Shown: positions 26,984 through 36,463 of the stretch, piece by piece
How positions within the stretch are numbered: the stretch's first letter is position 1
Layout of the letters: each line of letters opens with the position of its first letter
Source of the DNA: Noviherbaspirillum suwonense
Lineage (GTDB): Bacteria; Pseudomonadota; Gammaproteobacteria; Burkholderiales; Burkholderiaceae_D
Reading direction: 5' to 3'
Assembly (NCBI RefSeq): GCF_900182955.1
Contig: NZ_FXUL01000031.1
Coordinates: 1-64,000 of the forward strand
Length of the DNA stretch: 64,000 bases
The notes under the pieces: model-generated
What the model saw: the letters and a program-made list of their open reading frames with translations, nothing else
The model's database searches: none
What the model was told of the DNA's origin: nothing
Position numbers and translations under genes: made by a program

Positions 26984-29900
26984 ATGTCCATGGTCCAACT
27001 TGCGCTGCGCCGGCCGTACACCTTCCTGGTGATGGCCCTGCTGATCCTGCTCGCCACGCCGTTCGCGCTGCGCAATATGGCGACCGACATCTTCCCCGAA
27101 ATTAATATCCCGGTCATCAGCATCATCTGGAATTACAACGGCCTGTCGGCGCAGGAGATGGGGCAGCGCGTGGCGGCCCAGACCGAGCGCGGACTGACCA
27201 CGACCGTCAGCGACATCGAGCACATCGAGTCGCAGTCGCTGTCGGGCGTGTCGATCATCAAGATCTTCTTCCAGCCCACCGCGAACATCCAGACCGCGAT
27301 CGCCCAGACCGTGGCATCGGTGCAGACCCAGGTCCGCCAGCTGCCGCCGGGGATCACGCCGCCGCTGGTCATCAAGTATTCGGCGTCCAGCATCCCGGTG
27401 GTCCAGCTCGCGCTGTCGTCGCCGACGCTGCCGGAGCAGACCGTGTTCGACGCCGCGGTCAACCAGCTGCGGCCGCAGCTCGTGACGATACCGGGCGTCG
27501 CCATCCCCTTCCCCTATGGCGGCAAGATCCGCCTGATCTCGGTCGACCTCGACGTGCAGGCGCTGCAGTCGCGCGGCATGGCGCCGGTCGATGTCGTCAA
27601 TGCGATCAATACGCAGAACCTGGTGCTCCCGTCAGGCACCGCGAAGTTCGGCGAGACGGAATTCAACGTGCGCATGAACGGCTCGCCGGACGCCATCAGC
27701 GGCCTCAACGACCTGCCGGTGCGCACCGCGGCCGGCGCCACCACCTATGTCCGCGACGTCGCCCAGGTGCGCGACGGCTTCTCGCCGCAGACCAACGTGG
27801 TGCGCCGCGACGGCGAGCGCGGCGTGCTGCTGTCGGTGCTCAAGAACGGCGGCGCGTCGACGCTGGACATCGTCGCCAATGTGCGCGCGATGCTGCCGGT
27901 GGCGATGCAGACCATGTCCGCGGACATCAAGGTGACCCCGCTGTTCGACCAGTCGGTGTTCGTCAAGGCCGCCATCAAGGGCGTGGTCGCCGAGGCCGTC
28001 ATCGCCGCCGGCCTGACCGCCGCGATGGTGCTGCTCTTCCTCGGCAACTGGCGCAGCACGGTGATCATCGCCGCGACCATACCGCTGTCCATCCTGGCTT
28101 CCATCCTGATGCTGTACATGCTCGGGGAAACGCTGAACCTGATGACGCTGGGCGGGCTGGCGCTGTCGGTCGGCATCCTGGTCGACCAGGCCATCGTCAC
28201 CATCGAGAACATCGAGCGCCACCTGCACCTGGGCAAAACCCTGGAAGACGCGATCCTGACCGGCGCCGGCGAGATCGGCATACCGGTGCTGGTGGCCACC
28301 ATGTGCATCTGCATCGTGTTCGTGCCGATGTTCTTCCTGTCCGGCGTGGCCCGCTTCCTGTTCGTGCCGCTGGCCGAGGCGGTGGTCTTCGCGATGGCCG
28401 CTTCCTACCTGCTCTCCCGCACGCTGGTGCCGACGCTGGTCATGCTGCTGATGGGCGGCGCGCATGCGGCCGACAGCACGCGCCCGCCCAGCCTGCTGCA
28501 GTGCATGTACCGCGGCTTCGACCGGCAGTTCGAGCGGGTGCGGCGCGCCTACATGCTGATCCTGTCCGCGCTGCTGTCGCGCCGGCGCAATTTCCTGTTC
28601 CTGTTCCTCGGCTTCTGCCTGCTGTCCAGCCTGCTCTACCCGGTGCTGGGCCGCGACTTCTTCCCGACCGTCGACGCCGGCCAGATCCGGCTGCACATGC
28701 GCGCGCCGACCGGCACCCGGATCGAGGAGACCGCGCTGCTGGCCGACCGGGTGGAAGCGGCGATCCGCGAGATCGTGCCGCCGGATCAGCTCGAGACCAT
28801 CCTCGACAACCTCGGCGTGCCCAACAGCGGCATCAACCTCTCTTACAGCAATGCCGGCACCATAGGCGCGATGGACGGCGAGATCCTGCTGTCGCTGCGC
28901 GAGGGCCATCGCCCGACCGAGCAGTTCGTCACGAAGCTGCGGGCCGAGCTGCCCAAGCGCTTTCCCGGCATCGAGTTCTTCTTCCAGCCGGCCGACATCA
29001 TCACGCAGATCCTGAACTTCGGCCTGCCGGCAGCCATCGATGTCCAGTTCTCCGGCAATGACCTGGCTGCGAACGCGGCGCTGGCGGGCGAACTCGCGAA
29101 GACCCTGCGGCGCATACCCGGCGCGGTGGACGCGCATGTCCACCAGCGCCTCGACAACCCGACCGTCGACCTGCAGGTCGACCGCTCGCGGCTCCAGCAG
29201 CTGGGCCTCTCGGCGTCCAACGTCGGCCAGAACCTGCTGATCGCGCTGTCGGGCAGCTCGCAGACGGCGCCGGCCTTCTGGCTCAATCCGCAGAACGGCG
29301 TGGTCTATAACGTCGCGGTGCAGGCGCCGCAATACCGGGTCGACTCGCTCGACGCGCTGCTCAATATCCCGGTCGCGGCCAGCCAGGGCAGCGCCGCCGG
29401 CAATTCGCCGCAGCTGCTCGGCAACCTGGCCACCGCCCGGCCCGCGCAGTCGCTGCCCATCGTCTCGCGCTACAACATCGTGCCGGTGGTCGACCTCTAC
29501 GTCAGCGTCCAGGGCACCGACCTGGCAAGCGTCGCCAAGCGGGTCAATGCCGAGGTCGATAAAATACGCGCGAAGCTGCCGCGCGGCAGCCAGGTCACCG
29601 TGCGCGGCCAGGTCGAGACCATGCAGTCCTCGTTCGCGGGCCTGCTGATCGGCCTGGCCATGGCCATCGTGCTGGTCTACCTGCTCATCGTGGTCAACTT
29701 CCAGTCGTGGATCGATGCGGCCATCATCATCACCGCGCTGCCCGCGGCGCTGGCGGGCATCGCCTGGATGCTGTTCATCACCGGCACCACGCTGAGCGTG
29801 CCGGCGCTGACCGGCGCCATCATGACGGTGGGCGTGGCCACCGCCAACAGCATCCTGCTGATCGACTTCGCGCGGGAGCGGCGAGCCGAAGGCATACCGG

Positions 29901-30169
29901 TGTTGACGGCCGCGCTGGAAGCAGGCGCCACCCGCATCCGGCCGGTGCTGATGACGGCGCTGGCGATGATCATCGGCATGATCCCGATGGCGCTGGGCGT
30001 GGGCGAAGGCGGCGAGCAGAATGCGCCGCTGGGCCGCGCAGTCATCGGCGGCCTGCTGTTCGCCACGGTATCGACGCTGTTCTTCGTGCCGGTCGTGTAT
30101 GCGGCCGTGCACCAGCGGCTGGCGGCGCGCAAGGCGTCCCGCGCCCGGCTGCTTGCAGTCACCGAATAA
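26984..30169 (+). CDS. RND efflux transporter permease
   Basis: A 1061-aa HAE1/AcrB-class inner-membrane pump with the usual 12-TM duplicated layout. TM1 is RRPYTFLVMALLILLATPF, two large periplasmic loops are present, and the TM4 region reads GILVDQAIVTIENIERH. In AcrB this TM4 site has two adjacent Asp residues; here the first is Asp401 but the second is Gln402. In TM10 the AcrB lysine position falls in VGVATANSILLIDFA and is not lysine. The gene is first in an operon with adaptor and outer-membrane channel, an order different from the usual adaptor-permease-channel. The substrate is unknown. Confidence 0.93.
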   Translation: MSMVQLALRRPYTFLVMALLILLATPFALRNMATDIFPEINIPVISIIWNYNGLSAQEMGQRVAAQTERGLTTTVSDIEHIESQSLSGVSIIKIFFQPTANIQTAIAQTVASVQTQVRQLPPGITPPLVIKYSASSIPVVQLALSSPTLPEQTVFDAAVNQLRPQLVTIPGVAIPFPYGGKIRLISVDLDVQALQSRGMAPVDVVNAINTQNLVLPSGTAKFGETEFNVRMNGSPDAISGLNDLPVRTAAGATTYVRDVAQVRDGFSPQTNVVRRDGERGVLLSVLKNGGASTLDIVANVRAMLPVAMQTMSADIKVTPLFDQSVFVKAAIKGVVAEAVIAAGLTAAMVLLFLGNWRSTVIIAATIPLSILASILMLYMLGETLNLMTLGGLALSVGILVDQAIVTIENIERHLHLGKTLEDAILTGAGEIGIPVLVATMCICIVFVPMFFLSGVARFLFVPLAEAVVFAMAASYLLSRTLVPTLVMLLMGGAHAADSTRPPSLLQCMYRGFDRQFERVRRAYMLILSALLSRRRNFLFLFLGFCLLSSLLYPVLGRDFFPTVDAGQIRLHMRAPTGTRIEETALLADRVEAAIREIVPPDQLETILDNLGVPNSGINLSYSNAGTIGAMDGEILLSLREGHRPTEQFVTKLRAELPKRFPGIEFFFQPADIITQILNFGLPAAIDVQFSGNDLAANAALAGELAKTLRRIPGAVDAHVHQRLDNPTVDLQVDRSRLQQLGLSASNVGQNLLIALSGSSQTAPAFWLNPQNGVVYNVAVQAPQYRVDSLDALLNIPVAASQGSAAGNSPQLLGNLATARPAQSLPIVSRYNIVPVVDLYVSVQGTDLASVAKRVNAEVDKIRAKLPRGSQVTVRGQVETMQSSFAGLLIGLAMAIVLVYLLIVVNFQSWIDAAIIITALPAALAGIAWMLFITGTTLSVPALTGAIMTVGVATANSILLIDFARERRAEGIPVLTAALEAGATRIRPVLMTALAMIIGMIPMALGVGEGGEQNAPLGRAVIGGLLFATVSTLFFVPVVYAAVHQRLAARKASRARLLAVTE

Positions 30170-30190
30170 ACGCATTAGGAGAAGCAAGCA

Positions 30191-31444
30191 ATGTCCGACG
30201 AACGTCATTCCGGCCTCGGCCAGCAACTGCCGCATGCCGACAGCGACGGCGACCTGCTGAAGCGTCGCCAGCTGCTGCGGCGCGCGCGCATCGGCGTGGT
30301 GGTGGTGCTGGTGCTGCTGGGCGCCGGCGCCGCGCGCACCATCGTCAGCCGCATGGCCAATGCGAACACGCTGGAGAGCGTCGCCGCCACCGCCAACAAG
30401 ACCTATGTCCGCACCACCACGCCCAAGGCCGCGGGCGGCGGCGGGCAGGCGCTGGTGCTGCCGGGCACGCTGCAGGGCTATACGCAGTCGCCGGTGGCGG
30501 CGCGCGCCAGCGGCTACCTGAAGCGCTGGACCACCGACATCGGCAGCCGCGTGCAGAAAGGCGACCTGCTGGCGGAAATCGAAACGCCTGAAATCGACCA
30601 GCAGCTGTCGCAGGCCGTCGCGGCGCGGGCGCAGACGTCGGCCAGCCTCGGGCTGGCCCGCAGCACGATGGAGCGCTGGGAAGCGCTGCGCAAGAAAGAC
30701 GCGGTATCGCAGCAGGATCTCGACGAACGCCGCAGCGCCTATACGCAGGCGCAGGCCAACCTGGCCTCGGTGGACGCCAACATCGAGCGGCTGCGCCAGC
30801 TCGGCGCATTCAAGCGGGTGACGGCGCCGTTCGCCGGCGTCATCACCCGCCGCAATGTCGACGTCGGCGACCTGATCGATGCGGGCGGCGGCAGCGGCCG
30901 CGCGCTGTTCGTGCTGACTCAGACCGACCCGCTGCGCATCTACGTCAATGTGCCGCAGTCGTATGCGCAGGTCGTCAAGGCCGGGCAGGCGGTGCAGATC
31001 AGCCAGCCGGAACTGGCGGGCCGCAGCTTCGAAGGCAGGATTGCGCGGACTGCCGCCTCGATCGATGCGAGCACGCGCACGATGCAGGTCGAGGTCGGTC
31101 TCGCCAACCCGGACAATGCGCTGCTGCCGGGCGCCTATGTGCTGGTGTCGCTGCCGGGGGCCGCGGGCTCGACGCTGACGATGTCGACCAATGCGCTGAT
31201 CCTGCGCAGCAGCGGCCCGCAGGTGGCGCTGGTGGACCAGGACCGGCGGGTGCGCCTGAAGCCGGTGAAGATCGGCCGCAATTTCGGGCAAACGGTGGAA
31301 GTGCTGGAGGGCGTGGGACCGGGCGACAGGCTGGTGCAGAATCCGCCGGATTCGCTGGCTGAAAACGACCAGGTCGAATTCGCGCCCGATGCGCCGGCCG
31401 CGCAGAACACCGCGGCCGCCGGCGGCAACCGGCCAGCGCCATGA
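30191..31444 (+). CDS. RND periplasmic adaptor (membrane fusion protein)
   Basis: A 417-aa HlyD/AcrA-type adaptor. A single N-terminal membrane helix (about residues 35-55, IGVVVVLVLLGAGAA) anchors it. Then come a lipoyl half (ARASGYLKRWTTDIGSRVQKGDLLAEIETPEIDQQL), a coiled-coil hairpin rich in Ala/Gln/Glu (SASLGLARSTMERWEALRKK start), the second lipoyl half (VTAPFAGVITRRNVDVGDLI) and a beta barrel. SD AGGAG precedes the ATG, 21 bp after the permease stop. Its stop overlaps the start of the channel gene. Confidence 0.93.
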   Translation: MSDERHSGLGQQLPHADSDGDLLKRRQLLRRARIGVVVVLVLLGAGAARTIVSRMANANTLESVAATANKTYVRTTTPKAAGGGGQALVLPGTLQGYTQSPVAARASGYLKRWTTDIGSRVQKGDLLAEIETPEIDQQLSQAVAARAQTSASLGLARSTMERWEALRKKDAVSQQDLDERRSAYTQAQANLASVDANIERLRQLGAFKRVTAPFAGVITRRNVDVGDLIDAGGGSGRALFVLTQTDPLRIYVNVPQSYAQVVKAGQAVQISQPELAGRSFEGRIARTAASIDASTRTMQVEVGLANPDNALLPGAYVLVSLPGAAGSTLTMSTNALILRSSGPQVALVDQDRRVRLKPVKIGRNFGQTVEVLEGVGPGDRLVQNPPDSLAENDQVEFAPDAPAAQNTAAAGGNRPAP

Positions 31445-32931
31445 GGGGCATGCGCCCCCGGGCCGGCCTGGCGCTCTCGCTCACGCTGATGCTGCTTGCG
31501 GGATGCGCGACCGGTCCCGAGTACCGCAGGCCCGAGCTGCCGATGCCGGCGTCCTGGGCCACCGAGGCGCCGTGGCGCGAAGGCCGGCCGGACGACGCCG
31601 CGGCAAAGGGCCGGTGGTGGCTGCGCTACGGCGACCCGGCGCTCGACGCGCTGCAGGCGCGCGCGCTGGAAAACAGCCCCACCCTTGCGCTCGCCGGTGC
31701 GCGGCTGTCGCAGGCGCAGTCGACGCTGGAGGCGGCGCTGGCGGGCCGCTATCCCCAGCTGGGCCTGAACCTGCGCGGCGTGCGCCAGCGCATCTCGGCC
31801 AACCGGCCCTTGACCAATTACAACTCGCCCAACTTCGCCACCGTCCAGAACGACGCGCTGGCGTCGCTGAGCGTGAACTATGAAACCGACCTGTTCGGCC
31901 GGGTGCAGAGCAGCATCGCCGTGGCCGCCGCCGCGGCAGAGCAGTCGGGCGCGGACCTGGAGAATGTCAGGCTGCTGCTGGGCGCCGACCTGGCGACGGC
32001 CTACTTCAACCTGCGCGCGGTCGATACCGAGCTCGACGTCGTGGCGCAATCGGTGGCCCTGCAGCGCCGGGCGCTCGAACTGGCGACTTCCCGCCATGAC
32101 CTCGGCGCCGTGTCGGGCCTGGACGTGGCGCAGCAGCAGGCGCTGCTCGACAACACGCTGACGCAGGTCGACCTGCTAAAGCGCCAGCGCGGGCAGTTCG
32201 AGCATGCGCTGGGCACATTGACGGGAACGGGCGCACCGGTGTTTGCGCTGGCGCCCCGCCCGCCCGACGCCCCGGTCCCGCAAGTGCCGTCGGTGCCGGT
32301 CGGCGTGCCGTCCGACCTGCTGGAACGCCGGCCCGACGTCGCCGCCGCCGAGCGCGCGATGGCTGCCGCGAACGCGCAGGTCGGCATCGCCAATGCCGCG
32401 TTCTATCCCAGCATCAGCCTCGGCGTGACGCTCGGCGCCGAGTCGCGCGCGCTCGGCGCGCTGCTGGACGCGCCCAGTTTGCTATGGTCGCTCGGCGCTT
32501 CGCTGGCGCAGCCGCTGTTCGACGCGGGACGCATACGCGCGAACCTCGCCGGCGCGCAGGCAGGCTACGACGCCACCGTGGCCAACTACCGCCGGGTGGT
32601 GCTGACCGCGATGCAGGAAGTCGAGGACGGCATCACGGGCATGGCCTCGCTCGAACGCGCGTATGCGCAGGCGCTGCGGGCCAGCGACAGCGCAGCCAGG
32701 GTGCTGGACCTGGCCACGGCGCGCTACGAGGGCGGCGTCGCGAGTTATCTCGACCTGATCAGCGCCCAGCAAAGCCTGCTCAATGCGCAGCGACAACAGG
32801 CGCAGCTGCTCGGGCAGCGGCTGCTGGTGTCGGTGTTCCTGGTCAAGGCGCTCGGCGGCGACCTGCGCCCGCCTGGCAGCGACATGCAGGCGGCCCAGCC
32901 CGCGCCGCCGGTCAGACCCGCAGGCTCCTGA
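31441..32931 (+). CDS. Outer-membrane efflux lipoprotein (NodT/OprM family)
   Basis: A 496-aa TolC-like channel. A lipoprotein signal peptide with lipobox LLAGC is visible at residues about 17-22, followed by ATGPEYRRPELPMPASW, as in OprM/NodT proteins. Two structural repeats are seen, with SVNYETDLFGRVQSS and LLERRPDVAAAERAM signatures and a closing ASYLDLISAQQSLLNAQ. The ATG overlaps the adaptor stop (ATGA), so translation is probably coupled. It completes the tripartite pump. Its last 20 bp overlap the convergent SEC-C gene. Confidence 0.94.
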   Translation: MRGMRPRAGLALSLTLMLLAGCATGPEYRRPELPMPASWATEAPWREGRPDDAAAKGRWWLRYGDPALDALQARALENSPTLALAGARLSQAQSTLEAALAGRYPQLGLNLRGVRQRISANRPLTNYNSPNFATVQNDALASLSVNYETDLFGRVQSSIAVAAAAAEQSGADLENVRLLLGADLATAYFNLRAVDTELDVVAQSVALQRRALELATSRHDLGAVSGLDVAQQQALLDNTLTQVDLLKRQRGQFEHALGTLTGTGAPVFALAPRPPDAPVPQVPSVPVGVPSDLLERRPDVAAAERAMAAANAQVGIANAAFYPSISLGVTLGAESRALGALLDAPSLLWSLGASLAQPLFDAGRIRANLAGAQAGYDATVANYRRVVLTAMQEVEDGITGMASLERAYAQALRASDSAARVLDLATARYEGGVASYLDLISAQQSLLNAQRQQAQLLGQRLLVSVFLVKALGGDLRPPGSDMQAAQPAPPVRPAGS

Positions 32932-33466
32932 CCGCCTTGCCGTGGCAGTTCTTGTAACGCTTGCCGCTGTTGCACAGGCAGGCGTCGTCGCCGCCCAGCC
33001 CGCGTTCGAGCATGTTCTTGACGATCAGCTGCGCCACCGCGAGCCGGCGCATCAGCGATGGGTCCGCCGGCTGTTCGGCATGCAGCATCAGGAACTGCTT
33101 GCGCCCGAGCGTGATGAAATCCTCGACCAGCGGGTCGCGCCGCAAGGCGCGGCGTTCGCGGTCCACTTCCGGCGCACCGGCGCTGCGCCTCGGATCCTCG
33201 ACGAAGAGGATGGTCTCCTCGCCGCCCGGCCGCGAGGCGATGTCGACGAGTTCGCCGTCCGCGGTGCGCCGCGCCACGTGGAACTCGGCCTCGATCAGCG
33301 CATCGCCGCATTGCCAGATGGCCCAGCCGGGCACGGCCGCAAGCCCGGCATCGTCGATATCGCCGCGGACCGGGATGAAGCGCGGCTCGGCGTTGCCGGC
33401 GACTTCCCTGCAAAGCTTGCGGACCGGCGGGCTGATGGCGGCTGGGGTGGTGCTCTGGAGGTTCAT
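32912..33466 (-). CDS. SEC-C zinc-motif protein
   Basis: A 184-aa protein with a C-terminal SEC-C zinc-binding motif, CLCNSGKRYKNCHG (Cys-x-Cys...Cys-His), like the tail of SecA. The N-terminal body has no recognised domain but is rich in charged residues and may be globular. SEC-C modules often mediate ribosome or SecB-like contacts; the role here is unknown. The start MNLQSTTPAA is the most credible of several in-frame ATGs because the upstream extension is Arg-rich and non-protein-like. It lies tail to tail with the efflux channel gene. Confidence 0.75.
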   Translation of the reverse strand: MNLQSTTPAAISPPVRKLCREVAGNAEPRFIPVRGDIDDAGLAAVPGWAIWQCGDALIEAEFHVARRTADGELVDIASRPGGEETILFVEDPRRSAGAPEVDRERRALRRDPLVEDFITLGRKQFLMLHAEQPADPSLMRRLAVAQLIVKNMLERGLGGDDACLCNSGKRYKNCHGKAVRSLRV

Positions 33467-33728
33467 GATGATGGATAGCCGGCGGAATGATGGGGAAGGC
33501 CGGTATTGTAGGCCGTAACGGGCGAAGCGCATTGCACCAATCGGCGAACGTCGATGATGGCGGCGCATCGAACGATGCCGCCAGCCGGCATTCGCTGCGG
33601 ACCCGGAAGGCCTCCCCTGCATCCGCGGAAACGTTTATATAATGGCTGCACCAACCATCACCCGCGACTGCTTCCGGGCTTCCGGCAACGATGCCCTCGA
33701 CGTTCCCCTGCCCTACCCAGGACCCGCC

Positions 33729-34967
33729 ATGACCGCCTCTTCTTCCCGCACCACGCTGACCGACTGGATCGACGCTCATTTCGATGACGAGGTCGCCTTC
33801 CTCGCCGAACTGGTGCGCATCCCCACCGACACGCCGCCCGGCGACAACGCGCCGCATGCGGACGCAGTCGCCGAAAAGATCGAAGCGCTGGGCTGGACCG
33901 TGGAACGCTACCCGGTGCCGCGGCAAACCGTGCTCGACTATGGCATGACCAGCATCACCAACCTGATCGTGCGCCGCCGCTATGCGGAAGGCGGGCCGAC
34001 GGTCGCGCTGAATGCGCATGGGGACGTGGTGCCTCCGGGCGAAGGATGGACCAGGCCGCCGTACGGCGCGCAGATCGAGGATGGCCGCATGTACGGCCGC
34101 GCCACCGCGGTGTCGAAGTCCGACTTCGCCACCTTCTTCTATGCCGCGCAGGCAATCGAGGCGCTGGGCCTGCCCCTGCGCGGCGCGCTGGAACTGCATT
34201 TCACGTATGACGAGGAATTCGGCGGCACGCTCGGGCCGGGCTGGCTGCTGGCCCAGGGGCTGACGAAGCCGGACTACCAGATCGGCGCGGGCTTCAGCTA
34301 CAACGTGGTCAATGCCCACAATGCCTGCCTGCAGTTCGAGGTCACCGTGCATGGCAAGGCAACGCACGGCTCGATCCCGGAAACCGGACATGATGCATTG
34401 CAGGCGGCGACGGTGGTCCTCAATGCGATCTATGCGGAAGTGCCGCGACTCAAAACCATACGCTCCGGTATCGCCGGCATCGATCATCCGACGATGATCG
34501 TCGGCCGCATCGACGGCGGCACCAACACCAACGTGGTGCCCGGCAAGGTCGTGCTGAAGATGGACCGCCGGATGATCCCCGAAGAAGACCCTGCGCAGGT
34601 CGAGGCCGACGTGCGGCGCATGATCGCGGATGCGGTCGATGGCCTGCCCGGCATCCGGGTGGAAGTCCGGCGCCTGCTGCTGGCGCAGGCGCTGCGTCCG
34701 CTGGCGGGCCAGGAGAAGCTGGTCGAGAGCCTGCGCCGCAATGCAGGCGAAGTCCTGGGCGAACCCATCACCGCGCTCGGCTCGCAGCTCTACACCGACG
34801 CCCGGCTTTATAGCGAACATGGGATACCGGCGGTGCTGTACGGCGCCGGCCCGCGTTCGGTGCTGGAGTCCAATGCGAAGCAGGCCGACGAACACCTGGT
34901 GCTGGAAGACCTGCGCGCGGCCACCAAGGTCGTCGCGCTGACGCTGCTCGATTTCCTTGCGCCCTGA
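33729..34967 (+). CDS. M20 family metallopeptidase / deacylase
   Basis: A 412-aa ArgE/DapE/CPG2-type zinc hydrolase. Metal and catalytic signatures are ALNAHGDVVPPGEGW (His and Asp), the segment RATAVSKSDFATFFYAAQA, YDEEFGGTLGPG (catalytic Glu and ligand Glu) and a C-terminal histidine near QADEHLVLEDL. A dimerisation domain begins near CLQFEVTVHGKATHGSIPETG. The likely activity is cleavage of an N-acyl amino acid or dipeptide; substrate unknown. The ATG at 33729 follows AGGA. It ends 12 bp before the helicase gene, so they may be co-transcribed. Confidence 0.87.
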   Translation: MTASSSRTTLTDWIDAHFDDEVAFLAELVRIPTDTPPGDNAPHADAVAEKIEALGWTVERYPVPRQTVLDYGMTSITNLIVRRRYAEGGPTVALNAHGDVVPPGEGWTRPPYGAQIEDGRMYGRATAVSKSDFATFFYAAQAIEALGLPLRGALELHFTYDEEFGGTLGPGWLLAQGLTKPDYQIGAGFSYNVVNAHNACLQFEVTVHGKATHGSIPETGHDALQAATVVLNAIYAEVPRLKTIRSGIAGIDHPTMIVGRIDGGTNTNVVPGKVVLKMDRRMIPEEDPAQVEADVRRMIADAVDGLPGIRVEVRRLLLAQALRPLAGQEKLVESLRRNAGEVLGEPITALGSQLYTDARLYSEHGIPAVLYGAGPRSVLESNAKQADEHLVLEDLRAATKVVALTLLDFLAP

Positions 34968-34979
34968 CTGCGGAACCGC

Positions 34980-36443
34980 ATGATAGAAGATGCAGGGCGC
35001 GCCGTATCGGATGCGATCGCGCTGACGGAGCAGCAGCGCGGCGTGGTCGAGAGCGCGGCGACGGAACTGGTGGTGAACGCCTATGCCGGCACCGGCAAGA
35101 CGACGACGCTGCGCGCCTATGCGGCGGCGCGGCCGCAGCAGCGCATGCTTTACCTGGCCTTCAACAAGGTGACGGCAAGCGAAGCCGCCGCCAGCTTCCC
35201 GCCCAATGTCGCCTGCCGCACGGTCCATTCGCTCGCTTATACCGCGGTCGGGCACCGGTACCGGCACAAGCTGGGGCCGCTGCGCGCCAGCGACATCATG
35301 CGCCTCTACCAGGGCGTAACCGCCGCGATGGCCGAACTGCTGGTGCAGACGATGGAAAGCTATCTCGTCTCGGCCGATGACAGCATAGAAATCGACCATG
35401 TGCCATCCGACCTGGCGCTGTCGGACCGCCAGCAGTTCGCGGCCGCCGCGCGCCGGCTCTGGAATGACATGCAGGCCGAGGACAAGAGCACGCCGCTGCC
35501 GCATGACGGCTACCTGAAGCTCTACCAGCTGGGCAGGCCGGTGCTGTGGCGGCGGCATGATGTGATCCTGCTCGACGAGGCGCAGGACACCAACCCGGTC
35601 ACCGCAGACATCGTGCTGCGGCAGCGCTGCGGCAAGGTGCTGGTGGGCGACCGTCACCAGTCCATCTACGGTTTTCGCGGCAGCATCAATGCAATGGCGA
35701 TGATGCCGCGTGCGGAGGCCCACTACCTGACGCGCTCGATGCGCTTTGGCGCGCCTGTCGCGCAGGCGGCGAACGTGCTGCTGCAGACGATGAAAGGGGA
35801 AACCCATGCGATCACGGGCATGGGCGCCATGTCGGCCACGCCTGGCCAGGTGGACCGTTCGCAGCCCTACGCGATCATCAGCCGCAGCAATGCGTCGGTG
35901 TTTGCGCAGGCGGTCAGGGCCATCAACCAGAGCAGGGTGCACTTCGTCGGCGGCGTGCAGAACTACCTGCTGGGCAAGCTGACCGACGTGCATCACATCT
36001 GGAGCGGCCGCAAGGACCTGGTGCAGGACGCGTTCTACCGGGACTTCGACGACATCGATACGCTGGCGCTGCACGGGCGCGAGACCGGCGACAAGGAAAT
36101 CCTGTCGCTGGTCTCCGTCGTCAGGGAATACCGGGCCGCGCTGCCCGGCCTGATCGCCACGGTCACCGGCGCGGCCTGCGAGCGGGCAGCCGACGCCGAT
36201 ATCCTGCTGATGACGGCGCATCGCTCCAAGGGGCTGGAGTTCGACCAGGTGCTGCTGGACGACGACTTCCACGACCTGGTCGACAAGCAAGGCAAACCGA
36301 ACAGGGGCGCGCTGGACGCCCAGGCCTTCGAGCAGGAAATCAACCTGCTGTATGTGGCAATGACACGCGCCAGGCGCGCGCTCGAACTCAACCGGCAATG
36401 CTTCGCGGTGCTCAATGCCGCGCAGCGCGCCGCAAAAAAATGA
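34980..36443 (+). CDS. UvrD/FBH1-like superfamily I DNA helicase
   Basis: A 487-aa SF1A helicase. Motifs in order: Q-motif LTEQQRGVVES, Walker A AYAGTGKTTTL, Ia LAFNKVTASEA, Ib CRTVHSLAY, II ILLDEAQDTNP, III VLVGDRHQSIYGFRG, IV region AIISRSNASVF, V TAHRSKGLEFDQVLL, VI LLYVAMTRARRALEL. It is much shorter than UvrD and resembles FBH1-type helicases that remove RecA/Rad51 filaments. It is in an operon-like row with an M20 peptidase upstream and a beta-lactamase-fold enzyme downstream; no functional link is evident. Confidence 0.9.
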   Translation: MIEDAGRAVSDAIALTEQQRGVVESAATELVVNAYAGTGKTTTLRAYAAARPQQRMLYLAFNKVTASEAAASFPPNVACRTVHSLAYTAVGHRYRHKLGPLRASDIMRLYQGVTAAMAELLVQTMESYLVSADDSIEIDHVPSDLALSDRQQFAAAARRLWNDMQAEDKSTPLPHDGYLKLYQLGRPVLWRRHDVILLDEAQDTNPVTADIVLRQRCGKVLVGDRHQSIYGFRGSINAMAMMPRAEAHYLTRSMRFGAPVAQAANVLLQTMKGETHAITGMGAMSATPGQVDRSQPYAIISRSNASVFAQAVRAINQSRVHFVGGVQNYLLGKLTDVHHIWSGRKDLVQDAFYRDFDDIDTLALHGRETGDKEILSLVSVVREYRAALPGLIATVTGAACERAADADILLMTAHRSKGLEFDQVLLDDDFHDLVDKQGKPNRGALDAQAFEQEINLLYVAMTRARRALELNRQCFAVLNAAQRAAKK

Positions 36444-36463
36444 AAGCACAGGAAGGAATGCTT

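Noticed and set aside
27632-31291. A 1219-codon open frame on the minus strand opposite the RND operon
   Set aside because: It is the antisense shadow of three strongly recognised genes; its translation is His/Arg/Gln-rich and shows no domain, typical of a reverse frame in GC-rich DNA.
32745-36449. A 1234-codon minus-strand open frame
   Set aside because: Shadow of the M20, helicase and SEC-C genes; composition is Arg/His/Asp-rich and matches no family.
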